Source: Neoscytalidium dimidiatum (lineage: Eukaryota > Ascomycota > Dothideomycetes > Botryosphaeriales > Botryosphaeriaceae). From it: DNA of 64,000 bases. The notes beneath the pieces were generated by a model that was given only the letters and a program-made list of their open reading frames with translations, searched no databases and had not been told where the DNA came from. Positions within the stretch are counted from its first letter, which is position 1, and every line of letters starts with the position of its first letter. The stretch lies in NCBI GenBank assembly GCA_037367355.1, contig CM074705.1, positions 496,001 through 560,000 of the forward strand, given 5' to 3'. The position numbers and the translations under genes were made by a program. Positions 10,671-22,300 of this stretch are shown in pieces.

Positions 10671-11096
10671 GGTGGGTTGGGTTGTGTCGGTGGTTTTGCG
10701 GAGGATGGAAAGTCGCTGGCAAGGTTTGGATGGCGGGATGGTCGTACTTGACATTCTTGCCATATTTCACTAGGTTTCCTCAGGCTCACAATTCGTGGAA
10801 AGGCGAGAAATATAGATAAGCTGGTATCCTGAAAACTCAATAACGCAACGGCAGCAAGGGATAGAACCTCACGACGTCCTGTTGTGAAAGCGCAGAGCCA
10901 AAAGTCGGAATACTCTTCCGACGCCGACACGGCGTTTTTGGCTCAGATTGGTATAGTCCAATGTCTAAGTTGGACACGTCAATGCCCCCCACCTTGGTAC
11001 TGTGTGCGCAGAAGAGCCACAAAGACTACGACTTCACCTACCTTACAAGACAAGACCTCCAGCCCTCGTGAAAAGTTGCCCCGGAAATAAAAAACC
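10671..11096. other. Intergenic, P5CR promoter side
   Basis: No supported gene. It contains the 5' flank of the pyrroline-5-carboxylate reductase gene. Confidence 0.4.
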
Positions 11097-11638
11097 ATGG
11101 CCGAAACCGACCTCACAATAGCCTTCATCGGCTGCGGTAAGTCCGGATCCTGCCATCAACCCGCTTACCTTGCCCACGTTGCACCCCAAATACACGTGTA
11201 AAGCTGAGAAACTACCAAGGCAACATGGGCAGCGCGGTCCTGGACGGCTTACTATCCGCAACAAGCCCCACAGCCAACCCGCCCGACGATCCCGCCTCCC
11301 AACCGCACCCGCGGATATCAACCTTCATCGCCTACACGCGCAGCCCGCAGTCCGCCCAAAAGCTGTCCGAAAAGTACCGCAGCGACGGCGACCGCGGGCC
11401 CAGGGTCCTCACCATGCACACGCGGATCGCCGACGCCATCCGCCCGGCCGACGTCGTCGTCCTGGGCTTCAAGCCGTACATGGCGCGCGCCGTGCTCGGC
11501 GCGCCGGACGTGCGCGCCGCGCTGGCGCAGCAGGGCGCCGGAGGAGGAGGCAAGAAGAAGCTGGTCATCAGCATGCTGGCGGGCCCGACCGCAGCCGAGA
11601 TCCAGACCCTCTGCAGCAGCAGCAGCAGCACCGGCGAC

Positions 11639-11686
<48 letters not shown>

Positions 11687-12187
11687 GGCCCCGTCGTCAC
11701 CAAGGCGATCCCGAACGTGGCCGCGCGCCACCGCCAGTCGATGACGGTGCTGGAGGCACTGCCGGACGCGGCGGGCGTGCCGGAGCGCGCGGCGCGCCTG
11801 ACGGAGTGGCTGTTCGGGCTGGTCGGCGGCGTCAAGTGGGTGGCGCCGGAGCTGGTGGGCGCGGCGGCGGCGCTGATGACGGCGTGCATGGCGGCGCTGT
11901 CGGTGCCGGTCGAGGGCCTGCTGGACGGCGCCGTGGCCGAGGGCCTGCGGCGGGACGACGCGATGGAGGTCGCGCTGCAGGGCGTCCTCGGGCTGGCCGC
12001 CGTGCTGCGGAGCGGCACCCATCCGGCTGTCATGCGCGAGAGCATCTCGTCGCCGAGGGGGTCGACGGTGCAGTCGCTGCTGGTGGTGGAGAGGGCCGGG
12101 ACGAGGGCCGTCTTTGCGGATGCGTTGATTGCCGGGGCGCGGCATTTGCAGCCTTCGGGGCGTGATGATCAGGCCAGTGGAAGGTGA
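11097..12187 (+). CDS. Pyrroline-5-carboxylate reductase
   Basis: Two exons, 11097-11136 and 11220-12187, joined by an 83-base intron (GTAAGT donor, ACCAAG acceptor). The join restores the dinucleotide-binding motif AFIGCGNMGSAVLDGLL. The enzyme reduces P5C to proline with NAD(P)H, the last step of proline synthesis (yeast Pro3 family). The family signature RESISSPRGSTVQSLLVVE lies near the C-terminus. About 335 residues, longer than the usual 270-290 because of an insertion encoded by a GAC microsatellite (SSSSS then a near-pure Asp run) between MLAGPTAAEIQ and VVTKAIPN, next to the dinucleotide-binding domain. Very GC-rich third positions. Confidence 0.9.
11634..11683 (+). repeat. (GAC)n microsatellite inside the P5CR gene
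   Basis: About 16 GAC/GAC-like triplets in frame, encoding an Asp run with one Asn. It explains long antisense open frames of Val or Ser seen across this stretch. Confidence 0.9.
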
Positions 12188-13974
12188 CGGGTGGAGGATT
12201 GGCGAACATGCTGATCTGGGAGATTGTGATGGGTTGGTGGCTTGAAATGCTCATGGAAGTCGTGCTGCCTCTGTCTTCGACCCCACGCCTGCTTTGGGTA
12301 GCTTTTCTTCAATGTGTATACTCGCCCGTAAAATAGAGAGACTTAGATTCCAAATCGACTGCCAGGGTGTAGAGATATTCCCTGAAGTGACACCGTGGTA
12401 TCCCACGTAATGTTTATCCTAGTGCGCTGACTCTTATGATTCAGTGTTCCCTTTCGAGTCGCTAACCACCTTAAGGTTTACAGATTAACCCATCTCATTC
12501 TCTTTCTTCCTTCGCTTCTTGAGTCTCGGTTTTTCTTTCTCTCGCTCCCCTAAATATTTCCTTCGTTCGTACCGCCCGCAGTATCAGCCCGGCCGTCCCT
12601 CCGCCGGCCACCGAACATACCGGGAGCCTTAACTCGTCCGCTCGCAGGCAGCTGCGCCGCCTCCCTTGTATCGAGCCATGACTCATTCACGCGTTGTAGA
12701 CCATTTGGCCTTGCCGATGTCGCCTCGATCTGCCTTGTAGCTATTGTCTGCTGCTTAAGTATCGCCGCGACCGGCGCTACCTCCGGGATCTCAGCAACAT
12801 CGTATGCGTGATAAAACTGACTTTGTAGGGCACTTTCCTGCAACATATGCTTCCTGATACTAAATTTCCAATAATGGCTCATGTTTCCATACCCTGCTTT
12901 CACGGGTCAAAAAGCGTGAGATCCAATCCGGCCACTTCGGATGATTGAGGGAGGCAATGGAACCGGAAAAGCCTGTGAATTGCAGCTGTCTGTGCGAAAC
13001 AGGGGTTGCTCTGTACCGCGGAAAAGCATCTGAGGTATCTTCCACTGAGGCCATCCGGGAACCAAGGACTTCTCGACCCTGGCTATGGAGGCTGTAATGA
13101 GAAGCAGCTGGAGCGCCGCTACTGCATTGTGCTTGCGCCATAGTACCACAGGGAGGTGATGCAGCCGAGGTAAGCGGAAACTTGCTATTCTGTGTAACAA
13201 CAGTTTCCAGTGCGTTCATCCTATTAAAGTGGCCGTACGGACCTTGACCCGACGCCCCGGAGCGTTGCAATTATTCGAGGTAACCGCCCGCTGCAATGCC
13301 CATCTGTACATGTATGAAAAATCCTTCGGAGTTGCCGACGTGGAGCCTGGAGGCAGCCACGCAGCACCAATCTCTTCGCCGACCCGTGACACCTTACCTG
13401 TTTGATTCCAGCGCCGATACGTATTGCATCTGCATAATGCATGCCCCTATCATGTATTCGTGTGGCTTTCCACACCCAAGCAAAAGCAAAACTTCACACT
13501 TGTCGGGCTTTTCTGAGAAAGTAAAGTTGTTCCGGTTGTTCTGCAATTCAGGCCGCAACGCTGCGTTTCCGCTCTGATTGATCACGCCGATAGAACGGGT
13601 GCAATACTGCCCTGTTGATAGCCTCCAGAATGATCGCGCTATGAACCGTTTGTTGCAAAAGGAGGGCTGCATCGTGGTGTGGTAAGACACAATGCCCGGT
13701 ACCATCGCAGGAAAAAGCAATTCTGTGCTTGCCGTCGGCCTCGAGAAATAGGTGCGTTGTAAATATGCGCGGCCACTGACCCTTTCCTTGTAGAGCAAAT
13801 CAGCTCCTTATCAACCCGCCATCCGGCATCTCCCTGAGTTCAGCTATTGTGTACGTGTACGGACTCTCAGGACTCCAGCTCTTTCAAAACTGCCTCTGCA
13901 CGTTGGAACCCGGCCCGCATATCCTGCTTTGCATATCAACCGCTTCGATTCGCAGCCGGCAATACCCAGCAACC
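12188..13974. other. Long intergenic region
   Basis: About 1.8 kb between P5CR and the CHAT gene. Open frames of 90-136 codons occur on the minus strand (12550-12903, 12860-13270, 13394-13798), but none has a recognisable domain or signal. In-frame codons extend upstream of the CHAT start to 13849, but that stretch looks like leader sequence. Confidence 0.4.
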
Positions 13975-16900
13975 ATGTCACAAGGCAATGAGCAGACGCT
14001 CGAACTCCTGAAGCTCCATCAAGCCACAGAAATCTATGACTTCATCACCGACGAAGGCCGCCTCTTGCATAGCTTTGCATATGAAGGCAGCACAGTTTCT
14101 ACCGATTGGTGGAACCGTCACTTCAAAATAATATTCGACAAAACTTGGCAGGACTTTCAGTTCGCCGGAGACCCGAACGATGCCAACAAGCTGGTGTACG
14201 TAGCGGAACAAGCTTTCCTCAACTTGGAAGAATGGCATCCTGACCGAAACAAATGGTTGCAAAAGCTCATAGGGGCAATGATCCGCCGCCTCATGGGGGA
14301 GTTCGACGAAAGTGACCAACTGGGCGAGGTGGAAGTTATCATCGCCCTGTCAAAGTTGTTGACCGCTCTATCCACGGGAAACTCGCACTTCGCGCACCTC
14401 AAGAGTGTCGAAGATATGCTCTCTTGTCTCAAGGCCTTCGTGACAAGAGAGACGGAAGATTTTGCTGCAGCCGATCAACAAATACTAGAAAGCTCTGGCC
14501 AAACGATCGCTCTGGATGAAGATACCGCCTCCCAATTCGATCCGATCTCAAGGGAATGGATGCGCTCCCACTGCATGTTAGGGCGCTACAGATCCACGGG
14601 AGACCTCAGAGACCTTGAAAATGCCATAGATATGGTGAAAGGGGTTGCAGACTCAGTGAGAAGGATTCCTCCCACTTTTCGCATCCATCTCAGCAGAATG
14701 CTGTCAGAGAGGTACCTGCACATCGGGAACATCAACGACATCAACGAGGCCATACGCCATGCCCACCAAGCAATAAACGAATGCTCAGGAAGTGAATTCG
14801 GCTTTTCATGGATGTTGGACAAATTCTGTGTGATGCTTCACCACAGGTGGCTACGTCTCGGGCGTGTTGAGGATCTGAACCTTGCAATCGACGTTTCAGA
14901 AGAGGCCCAAGACCTTCTTCCTTCCATGGAAATACGCAAACGAGCACATCGAATGGTCACTCTAGGTGAAACACTTGCATTGCGCTCCGAGGCCATTAGA
15001 AGTGCAGAAGATATTGACCGCGCCGTCCGTTTGACCGAAGCCGCCCTGGATGACCTTCCCGAGGTCTCAGAAATGAAGGCGGACTACCTTGCGCAGCTAG
15101 GAAGCCTCTACTTTCGGAGATACCCCATTCACCGTGAAACCTCTGATCTGGTCAAGGCCGAGTCCATTCTGATATCTGTTGCGCAAAAGAAGATCAGGGA
15201 GGGCGAGGAAATCCCGCGAGGCCTTGCGGAAGACATTATAGATGTGGCATTTCTCAAAGAACGAGATAGTGGGTTCCGGCAATTAGTGAACGTAGAGGAA
15301 ATCATGTCGCGCATCTATGCGGACGAAAAGAAGAGAGACAATATTTCTGCCCACGTTCAATACACGACCGGAATTTCGTTATATTTCCGATATCTAAATC
15401 ACGACGATTCTTTGGAAATACAGAGCTGGATGCCCGAAAAGGATAAAATCCTTAGGGAAGCTCTGGATCATCTTGCAAAATCTCTGTCCTTGGTTTCTGA
15501 GGACCACCCCGATGAGCTGATTGCATTGAATGCCATCGGTGGAGGCTACATGGAACAATATTGGTGCTCGAAGTCTTCTCAGGACCTTGATGCTGCCTTG
15601 GGTCCTCTTACAGCGGTGACGAGGAAACGTCACGCAACACCGTATCTGCGAATACACGCAGCACGTCGAGCTATCATTTTAATGATAGACGCTGGAATGT
15701 TCGAGGAGGCAGCGCAGCTTGCTAGCGAGGCTATGAAGGTACTTCCAGAGGTCTGCAGTCGTGTCCTCAGTCGTGAGGATCAGCAAAGTGCTGCACAGAT
15801 ACCTGGCTTTGTCTCTGATGCCTGCGGACTTGCACTGTCGACGGGAGATGTCGAAGAAGCCCTCGCGAGAGCCGAATTCGGTCGATGCATGACTCTTGGT
15901 TACATGATGGATAGTCGAAGTGACTTGACCGAATTAAAGAGCAAGCATCCGGTTCTCGCTAACGAATACGACCGCCTTCGTTTCAAAGCCTTCCAGCAAG
16001 TCGACAAATTGAAGATTGATTCTATCAGTGAACGTGATGCGAAACATCGCCAAAAGGCTGTAAGGGAGTTGGACGATTTGGAGGAGGAAATCCGCAAGTA
16101 CCCAGGATTCGAGCGTTTCTTACAACCTCCGACTGTCGAGGACTGTCAGGAAGCGGCTAGTGAAGGTCCAATTATCCTCGTCAACATGACGTGCTTTCGG
16201 GCGGATGCCATCATCGTCACGGCAGACCAGATCCAGCACATTGAGCTCAATGAGATGCTCTCTGGGGCGCCGACATCTCTTCTTAAGCGTGGTAAGAGGC
16301 TCCGTGGCGATAGCATCAAGCGGACGTCCAACATTGGAGAATGGCTCGCAGCGACCGAAGAGCATGAGATATTCGTCCGCACCATGTTTCCCCGGCGGCG
16401 AGAGGCTGAGACAGATATAGCAGAGTGGCTATGGCGTACTTGTGTGAAGCTGGTGTTGGAAAAACTGCCTTCTACTCCTGAAACTCCACGTATTTGGTGG
16501 ATGGGCATGGGCATGGCGAGCTCATTGCCGTTCCACGCAGCTGGCATTCATGGGGAGGGGCGAGACCCATCTGAAGACTGTTTGACCAGAACGATATCAT
16601 CGTACACTCCAACGATCAAAGCTCTCCGATACGCGAGAAATTCTCGAACACATAATACGCAGAGCTTCTCGGAGTTAACGGTGTTGGTCACTTCAATGCT
16701 AGAGACTCCTAACGAAAATCCCCTTCCGGTTGACGAGGAGAAAGCAATCAAGGAAATGATTCAAACCGTACAACTCAGGCAGCCATCGTCGAAGGAGGTT
16801 CTCCAAGCAATCAAGCAACATCAAATTGCACATTTCGCGTGCCACGGATCATCCGACCTAAGGGATCCATCCGAAAGCCATCTTCTTCTCCAGGGAAAAG

Positions 16901-17291
16901 ATCACAACGGAAACGCACAAAACTCTGTAGATAAGCTGACGGTTTCCGCCCTTCTAGATTCCGCCAGCGCGGGAACGACCTGGATTGCCTATCTTTCCGC
17001 CTGTTCTACTGCACAATACGGGCAACCTCGCTGCAAGAGGAAAACATCCATCTTGCAAGTGCCTTTCAGGTTGCTGGCTTCAAGCATGTGATTGCTTCTC
17101 TATGGGCAACGGAGGATCCTGTATGCGTCATGGCAGCCAAGTCTTTCTACGGTGCCCTGGCGCAGCTTTTGGGTCAAATGCCTCCAGATCGAGCGGTCGC
17201 TGAGGCACTGCGCACCGCAGTCATCCACATAAGAGAGAGTAACCCATCCAACTTCAACGCTTGGGCTCCGTACATTCATCTAGGGGCATGA
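13975..17291 (+). CDS. TPR-CHAT protease-like protein (one frameshift near the 3' end)
   Basis: CHAT domains are caspase-fold peptidases fused to TPR arrays. The ATG at 13975 (MSQGNEQTLELL) is preferred over an in-frame upstream codon because the extra residues look like leader. The first 700 or so residues are helical repeats of TPR type (for example EDLNLAIDVSEEAQDLLP, EDIDRAVRLTEAALDDLP). From about residue 800 comes the CHAT domain, with IWWMGMGMASSLPFHAAG, the catalytic-His motif HFACHG (His codon 16843-16845) and the catalytic-Cys motif LSACSTA (Cys codon 17002-17004). The frame is lost at about 17020-17022. One added base restores the typical end, ENIHLASAFQVAGFKHV, IASLWATEDPV and NAWAPYIHLGA, ending at 17291. 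Without it translation stops at 17091 after 1038 residues. Either a real deletion in a G run or an assembly error. Confidence 0.85.
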
Positions 17292-17608
17292 GCCGAACGA
17301 GCAATGCAGAATTTTGTGTATATACTATTCGTTAAATTGATTCAAGACTGTACATTTAGTATACTGCACAATTTCGCAAGAATTAATGGAGCAACACATG
17401 AGACACGCGCGGTGCAACTACCAGCCTTTCTTTCCTTTGAATCGACATCATACGAAGATACCCCTGTTTCTTTGAGATTTGAATACACCCCTTTGGAGCT
17501 GTATTTATCAATCAGCATAGCGAACTGAAGCGTAGAACGGAAAATATCAATGGCTCGAAAGATTCCTAGCTACGAATACTCATCCGGGTAGAAGATTTGC
17601 TCGCCATC

Positions 17609-19520
17609 ATGCAGAACTGTTGGCAATTGCCGTCCTTCTGTGCATCTTCACGTCGCAAGAGAGCGCTGCTGATAGGAATCGGTGACTATGGCACGGATGT
17701 GGCAAATCTTCACGGCAGTGTGGAAGATGTGACGTCTATGAAGCATCTCCTTGAATCATCTTTCGGCTTTAAAGAGATAAGACCTTGCTTGCGCCTGTCT
17801 TACCCGACGATTCTCCTTCAGACAAGCCCACCAGAGGCGAGCTCATCCATGCAATGGAAACGATCCGAGACGAGAGCCAACCCTCCGGTTTGATCTACAT
17901 TGATTATTCTGGACACGGCTGTCAGATCCCAACCGTCTATCCAAAAGCATCCAAGTACGATGAAGGATTGTACTATTTCGACAACACGGTAATTGGAGAT
18001 GTTGAGCTCGGAATTCTGCGGGACGAGGTGGCGAACACGGGTCGACACTTCGAAGGCGCACAGCGCTGAGGTCGATACTTCAGGGGTGGAAAGAGCACGG
18101 AAGTGGCTTGGATTGGATGAGCCGGGCCGTTTCCAAACAAGTGTTCTGTCAGACTCTCGGCAGGAGTGGTTTTACGGACAACGCAATTATCATCTGATCG
18201 CAGCCTGTCAGCTGCAACAATACGCTTTGGAGATGTTGTAGTGGTATGAGGGTAATGTAAAGCTATAGGGCTTGTTGACCTCGACTTTGATCCAAGAGAT
18301 CAACAGCTTGAAAGTAAATGGCAAATCCACATCTTACGACTCGGGCGCTGCTCGAAGCAATCAAGACGAGCTTCAAGCGATTCCACGAAGAAGCCAAGAG
18401 GAGGTTTCCAAACCTCCCTGACGATCCACAATGTCCCTCACTCTTTGGACATCCCAAGCAATTTTTCTTGCAGGGCAACAGCCACTTCAAAGACACGCAC
18501 GATTCTCGCAGCGCAGTATCTATTTGTGGCAAAAAAGCTGGGTGCGTAGTCTTGGACAGCGGTACGTCTGCGAACGTCACTGCAGGGGATGAATACGAGC
18601 TTTTCAATGCCAATGGTACCACTACGGGAATACGCATCACCATCGAGAAGGTTGAGCCATTCACCAGTCGAGCGCGAGTCACGGAGGGAGAGCTGGATGA
18701 TGTCGCATTTGACTTTCGGGCCAGACTCTCACAACGAGCCCAGTACGCCCGCGTCATCATCCTTACTTCTGACCTTCAAAATCCGTCTGAAGTCCAGAAA
18801 AGCTTGCACAGAAATTGTCAAAAGCTTTTCGATCCTCTCAATCCTCTGCACTTTGACCTCGGGACTTTGGACATGGATGCCGAAATCTACGTGCATACAT
18901 CAACTGGTCCCAACTTCGAGTTTTTTGGAGCAGATCGGGTGAGATTACCCTACCTACCGAGTTTGCCTGTGAGAGGCGATGAGGAGACTGCACAAATCCT
19001 TTGCGTTATCCTGAAACATGTACGGACATACAACTCTGTCAAGAACTTGCAACCGTCCGGACTCAGGACTCTGACGCCAAGGCACCAGTTTACCGGGAGG
19101 CTGTCGTACGAAAGTCTCCAACCTGGTGAAGTGGCATGTTGTCAGATTGATTACAGAAACCCCTCCGCTAATCCAGTCTACATTACTTTTCTTAATCCCT
19201 CCCCGGATTGGAGTATCAACCCGCTGATTTCTGCTCCTGTCTCTGGTCAAAGTGTTGATGGCAGGGCAGATATTGAAACGTTCGAGACAGGCATAAGCGT
19301 CCCAAGAATTATTGCATCTCAAAGCCCCACAGCGATGGCCGAGACAGTGAAGTTGTTCGTTTCGACAACACCATACGATTCCTCCAAGTTCAGGCTTCCC
19401 CCTCTGACAGGGCTCCCAAGGAGGAGTCACCGGACAATGCATCCACGTGTTCCAGCACCAACTTGGAACGTTTACAGTAGGACGTTCGAAGTTCGGCTCA
19501 ATATCGAGGACGCAATTTAA
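17609..19520 (+). pseudogene. Caspase-domain (peptidase C14-like) protein, decayed
   Basis: Starts about 300 bases after the CHAT gene on the same strand. The caspase N-half reads RRKRALLIGIGDYG, NLHGSVEDVTSMKHLLESS and then, after a one-base loss near 17785, LAPVLPDDSPSDKPTRGELI and IYIDYSGHGCQIPT, with the catalytic His at 17914-17916. The segment that should hold the DCCHSG catalytic Cys (about 18030-18080) is missing or scrambled. The downstream frame EVDTSGVERARKWLGLDE, NYHLIAACQLQQYALEM is shifted again, followed by two in-frame TAG codons before GLLTSTLIQEINSL. The C-terminal half (18318-19520, NPHLTTRALLEAIKTSF onward) is an open 400-codon frame like the C-terminal part of fungal caspase-domain proteins. 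Not functional as a protease as written. Confidence 0.78.
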
Positions 19521-20081
19521 CGCCAGACAGAGGGAATGACGCCTTGCACACGAATCAAACAGCGGTTACTACTATTTCGGGACCTTTTTCTCTTTCTTAT
19601 TTTTTTCTTGCCCTAATAGGATTTATTATGATATATATTAGCTTTCGGAAATTTATCGTTACGTATACGCAATTATAGGGCAACGAGTTATTATGGAGCA
19701 ACGCGTATTGCTAAGAAATGCTGCTTGGTGGTGCACTTATCCCTCCCCAAATGCGCGGAGGGTTCCACTTGGCTATCAACGAAATCCACTGATGAACACT
19801 AAGTATATGCAGACTTTTCAGAACACTCATTCCAATTCCATGATTCAAACATACTTCTTAATCTTAAACACTTTCTCATGTGCTTATCCATCCGCTATTC
19901 GACGCAATATGGTGTGCGTTGCCCCTGAATATCACCAACATCATCCGCCTGACACTCTCTAATATCATCTTTGTAGTTTCCATGTCCCCAATGACCCGGC
20001 TTCCATCATACCACCTTTGTTGATCTGTTTCTCGTCAAAACCAATCAACCATGCGTTGGTATCAGGAGAAAGACGTACTAT
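19521..20081. other. Intergenic
   Basis: No supported gene. AT-rich with a TATATATTAG stretch around 19630. Confidence 0.4.
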
Positions 20082-20255
20082 TCAACAGCCATAGCTGGCC
20101 AGGTCGGCGCAGCACGCGTTGTAGATGGACTTGTCGGTTCCTGAGATACCGATGCAGCAGCTAAACTGCTCGAAGTTGCCGTTGCATGCGAGAACCGCAG
20201 AGGGAAGAGTGATCATAGCCGCGAGAGTGGCGGTGAAGATAGCGGTGAGCTGCAT
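20082..20255 (-). CDS. Small cysteine-rich secreted peptide
   Basis: 57 codons from the ATG at 20255-20253 to a TAG at 20084-20082. The first 23 residues (MQLTAIFTATLAAMITLPSA then VLA) form a clear signal peptide. The mature part of about 34 residues has six Cys spaced C-x8-CC-x13-CC-x7-C and little else. This fits three disulfides in a stable secreted peptide, such as an effector or antimicrobial candidate. The family is not one I can name. The frame extends upstream in phase without stops to 20411, but the signal peptide fixes the start. It is small enough to be missed by automatic annotation. Confidence 0.6.
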   Translation of the reverse strand: MQLTAIFTATLAAMITLPSAVLACNGNFEQFSCCIGISGTDKSIYNACCADLASYGC

Positions 20256-20800
20256 TGTTCGTTTTGGTGAGTTAGAAAGCGGCTGTGGTGTGTAAAGCAA
20301 AGCTGTGCGCTGCTGTTGGATCCAGGAGATACAAGAACTTGTGGGTGGGCGGCGGGTCTTATAGGGGTGGCTCTGCGCACACCGAGACATTGTGTAGATT
20401 AATACGAGCATCTAGATGGTCGACCGGTTTCCTAAATAAGGAGGGTGTGGCCTGCCTGACTCAATGCAGACGTAAGCAGTGGTTCGTGCGTGGACGTTCT
20501 AAGGCGTCCGACATGTCCCTGCTGTAGATAACGACTCGGTGAACGTCAAATGCTTCCCGACCGAGCTCTGCTTTGACCGCGAATCATTCTTCATAAGCTT
20601 CGATACTCAACACTTTCGTGAAGTTGATCTTAATGGTGCATAAGGAACAATTGAGTGACGTGTCAGACATGTTTTAAAGGAGGTTGGGGCCGTAAGGGTA
20701 TAATAGGTTTATTTATACGAGTCATATGTCTCAGGGCACTTCTGCGACTATCACAGGCGTTGATAGGCGAATGGCTTAACCGAGTCAAGCATTTTCTCTC
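20256..20800. other. Intergenic
   Basis: Promoter side of the Cys-rich peptide gene on the minus strand. No other feature recognised. Confidence 0.4.
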
Positions 20801-22300
20801 CTATCCAGTGGTAAGAGAGCTTGACACCGTGACGAGACATAGTCCGCTTTTGGTATTTCTCCTTTCCCCTTCGTAGCCGTCCAAAATGGATCCGCTAGGC
20901 GCGTTATGCAACAACAGTGTTGTCAACACAAATCTTTTCGTTAACGAGTCTCTGTTCTCCATCACCAAATGCCGGATCCCTAAGTATCTTCTTCGGGCCC
21001 TGCCGACAACTTTCCAGCCCAAGAAGATAACTGTCAAAATCCCGAGTTCTCTTGCCCTGCTCTGAAATTTGAACTCTGAGCATGCCGCATTCTCCGTCCT
21101 TGCAAAGCCAAAGAAGGTGCCCGAGAATCGAACAGGCGGCACAATGGTGTTGTTGTTGCTCACTGACCGTAAGTCGATCTCCAAAGGGTGTGTCTGGCCT
21201 CCGATGCGAAGAAAACGGGCCGAACTCACCTTTGCTCCGTAAATAGTGTGAACCAATTCATAGAGTTCTGAATCATTCTCTAATTCTGCTGCAGCATCCA
21301 AGGGGAACCCATTCTATTCAGTACGCCGAAATATAGGAATTCCTTTCGAGCCTGCCCAGGACCAGGAAGGATGCTCAGAACGGTTGATGACGAGGTCTGA
21401 TGGTCTATTGATATCTCCAGAATTTCTAATAAACCAATAAAGAAGAGGTCCCGATGCTGTCACACTTCTCTGACAATGTCGACCTGGTATGGGAGACCAG
21501 AGACATGATAAATTCCGGATCCTGATATAAATTGGAATGACCAAAGGACACCCAAGATGCCATTCAGTATATCCGAAGGGTAGCTGAGCTTCCTTTTTGT
21601 GTAATGGAAAATGGTCTCGTATACCTGGTCAATATACGTCATGGACCGATTAATAGATAGGATATCCTTGTTGTAACCGGTGTGGTGCTGTAGCAAACCT
21701 CGTAAGTGACTTTTATTTGTTGTGTCTGTCCCGTCTCTTCTCTGAGAGAGAGCGGAGGAGCTAAACTACCCAACAACGCTAGCGCCGCGCTAAGCGCACC
21801 TGCCATAACAATCCTTAAGGTATCCCGAGTATCTTTCCTCCCGCAACGAGAGGCAAAGACGCGGTGCCATGACGAGAGCTGCAGCTCCTCTGTTGTAAGT
21901 GTTTGGCGGTGCAAGAACACATGCTGATCTGTGAAGAACAGTCTTCTTTTCAAAAATACAAATTCCCGGTATGTCCTGCAACCGCGATTAACCCATATGG
22001 ATTTCAATACAAGATCTTCCGATGAATCAAACATGGAACATATGTTGTACCGACCGACCTAAGTCAGAGCATACTTTGGCCTCCTGCATGGAATTCCTGG
22101 AAGTCCATGACTTATAGTTCTTGGAGGACGCTGAACGTCGCCCCAAGATTCTAGAGGGGAGCCCCAGACATAGCTGAGGGCAGCACACTCGCAGTCTTCT
22201 GGAGCTTGAACCACTTCACGTTTCTGACAGTCGATTGTCTTTAGGCCAGAAATCTTCCGATGATCTATTTAATGGGAACTACATGCCCAATAACTAGTCT
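20801..22300 (-). pseudogene. HET-domain (heterokaryon incompatibility) gene, decayed
   Basis: Minus-strand pieces of a HET protein appear in order. First comes ISGLKTIDCQKREVVQAPED followed by the HET motif CAALSYVWGSP (about 22160-22260). After an apparent deletion come SIWVNRGCRTYREFVFLKRR with LFFTDQHVF, then KLSYPSDILNGILGVLW, then HPSWSWAGSKGIPIFRRTE, and a C-terminal piece with FKFQSRARELGI. A TAA near 22266 precedes the HET motif at a place that could have been CAA. Several frame changes separate the pieces, and the central HET block with the usual WIDxxCI motif is not seen. HET proteins trigger cell death on contact with non-self; this copy is dead. Confidence 0.8.

Noticed and set aside
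11318..12145. Long minus-strand frames with Val or Ser runs opposite P5CR
   Set aside because: They are shadows of the GAC repeat and GC-rich codons of the real gene on the plus strand.
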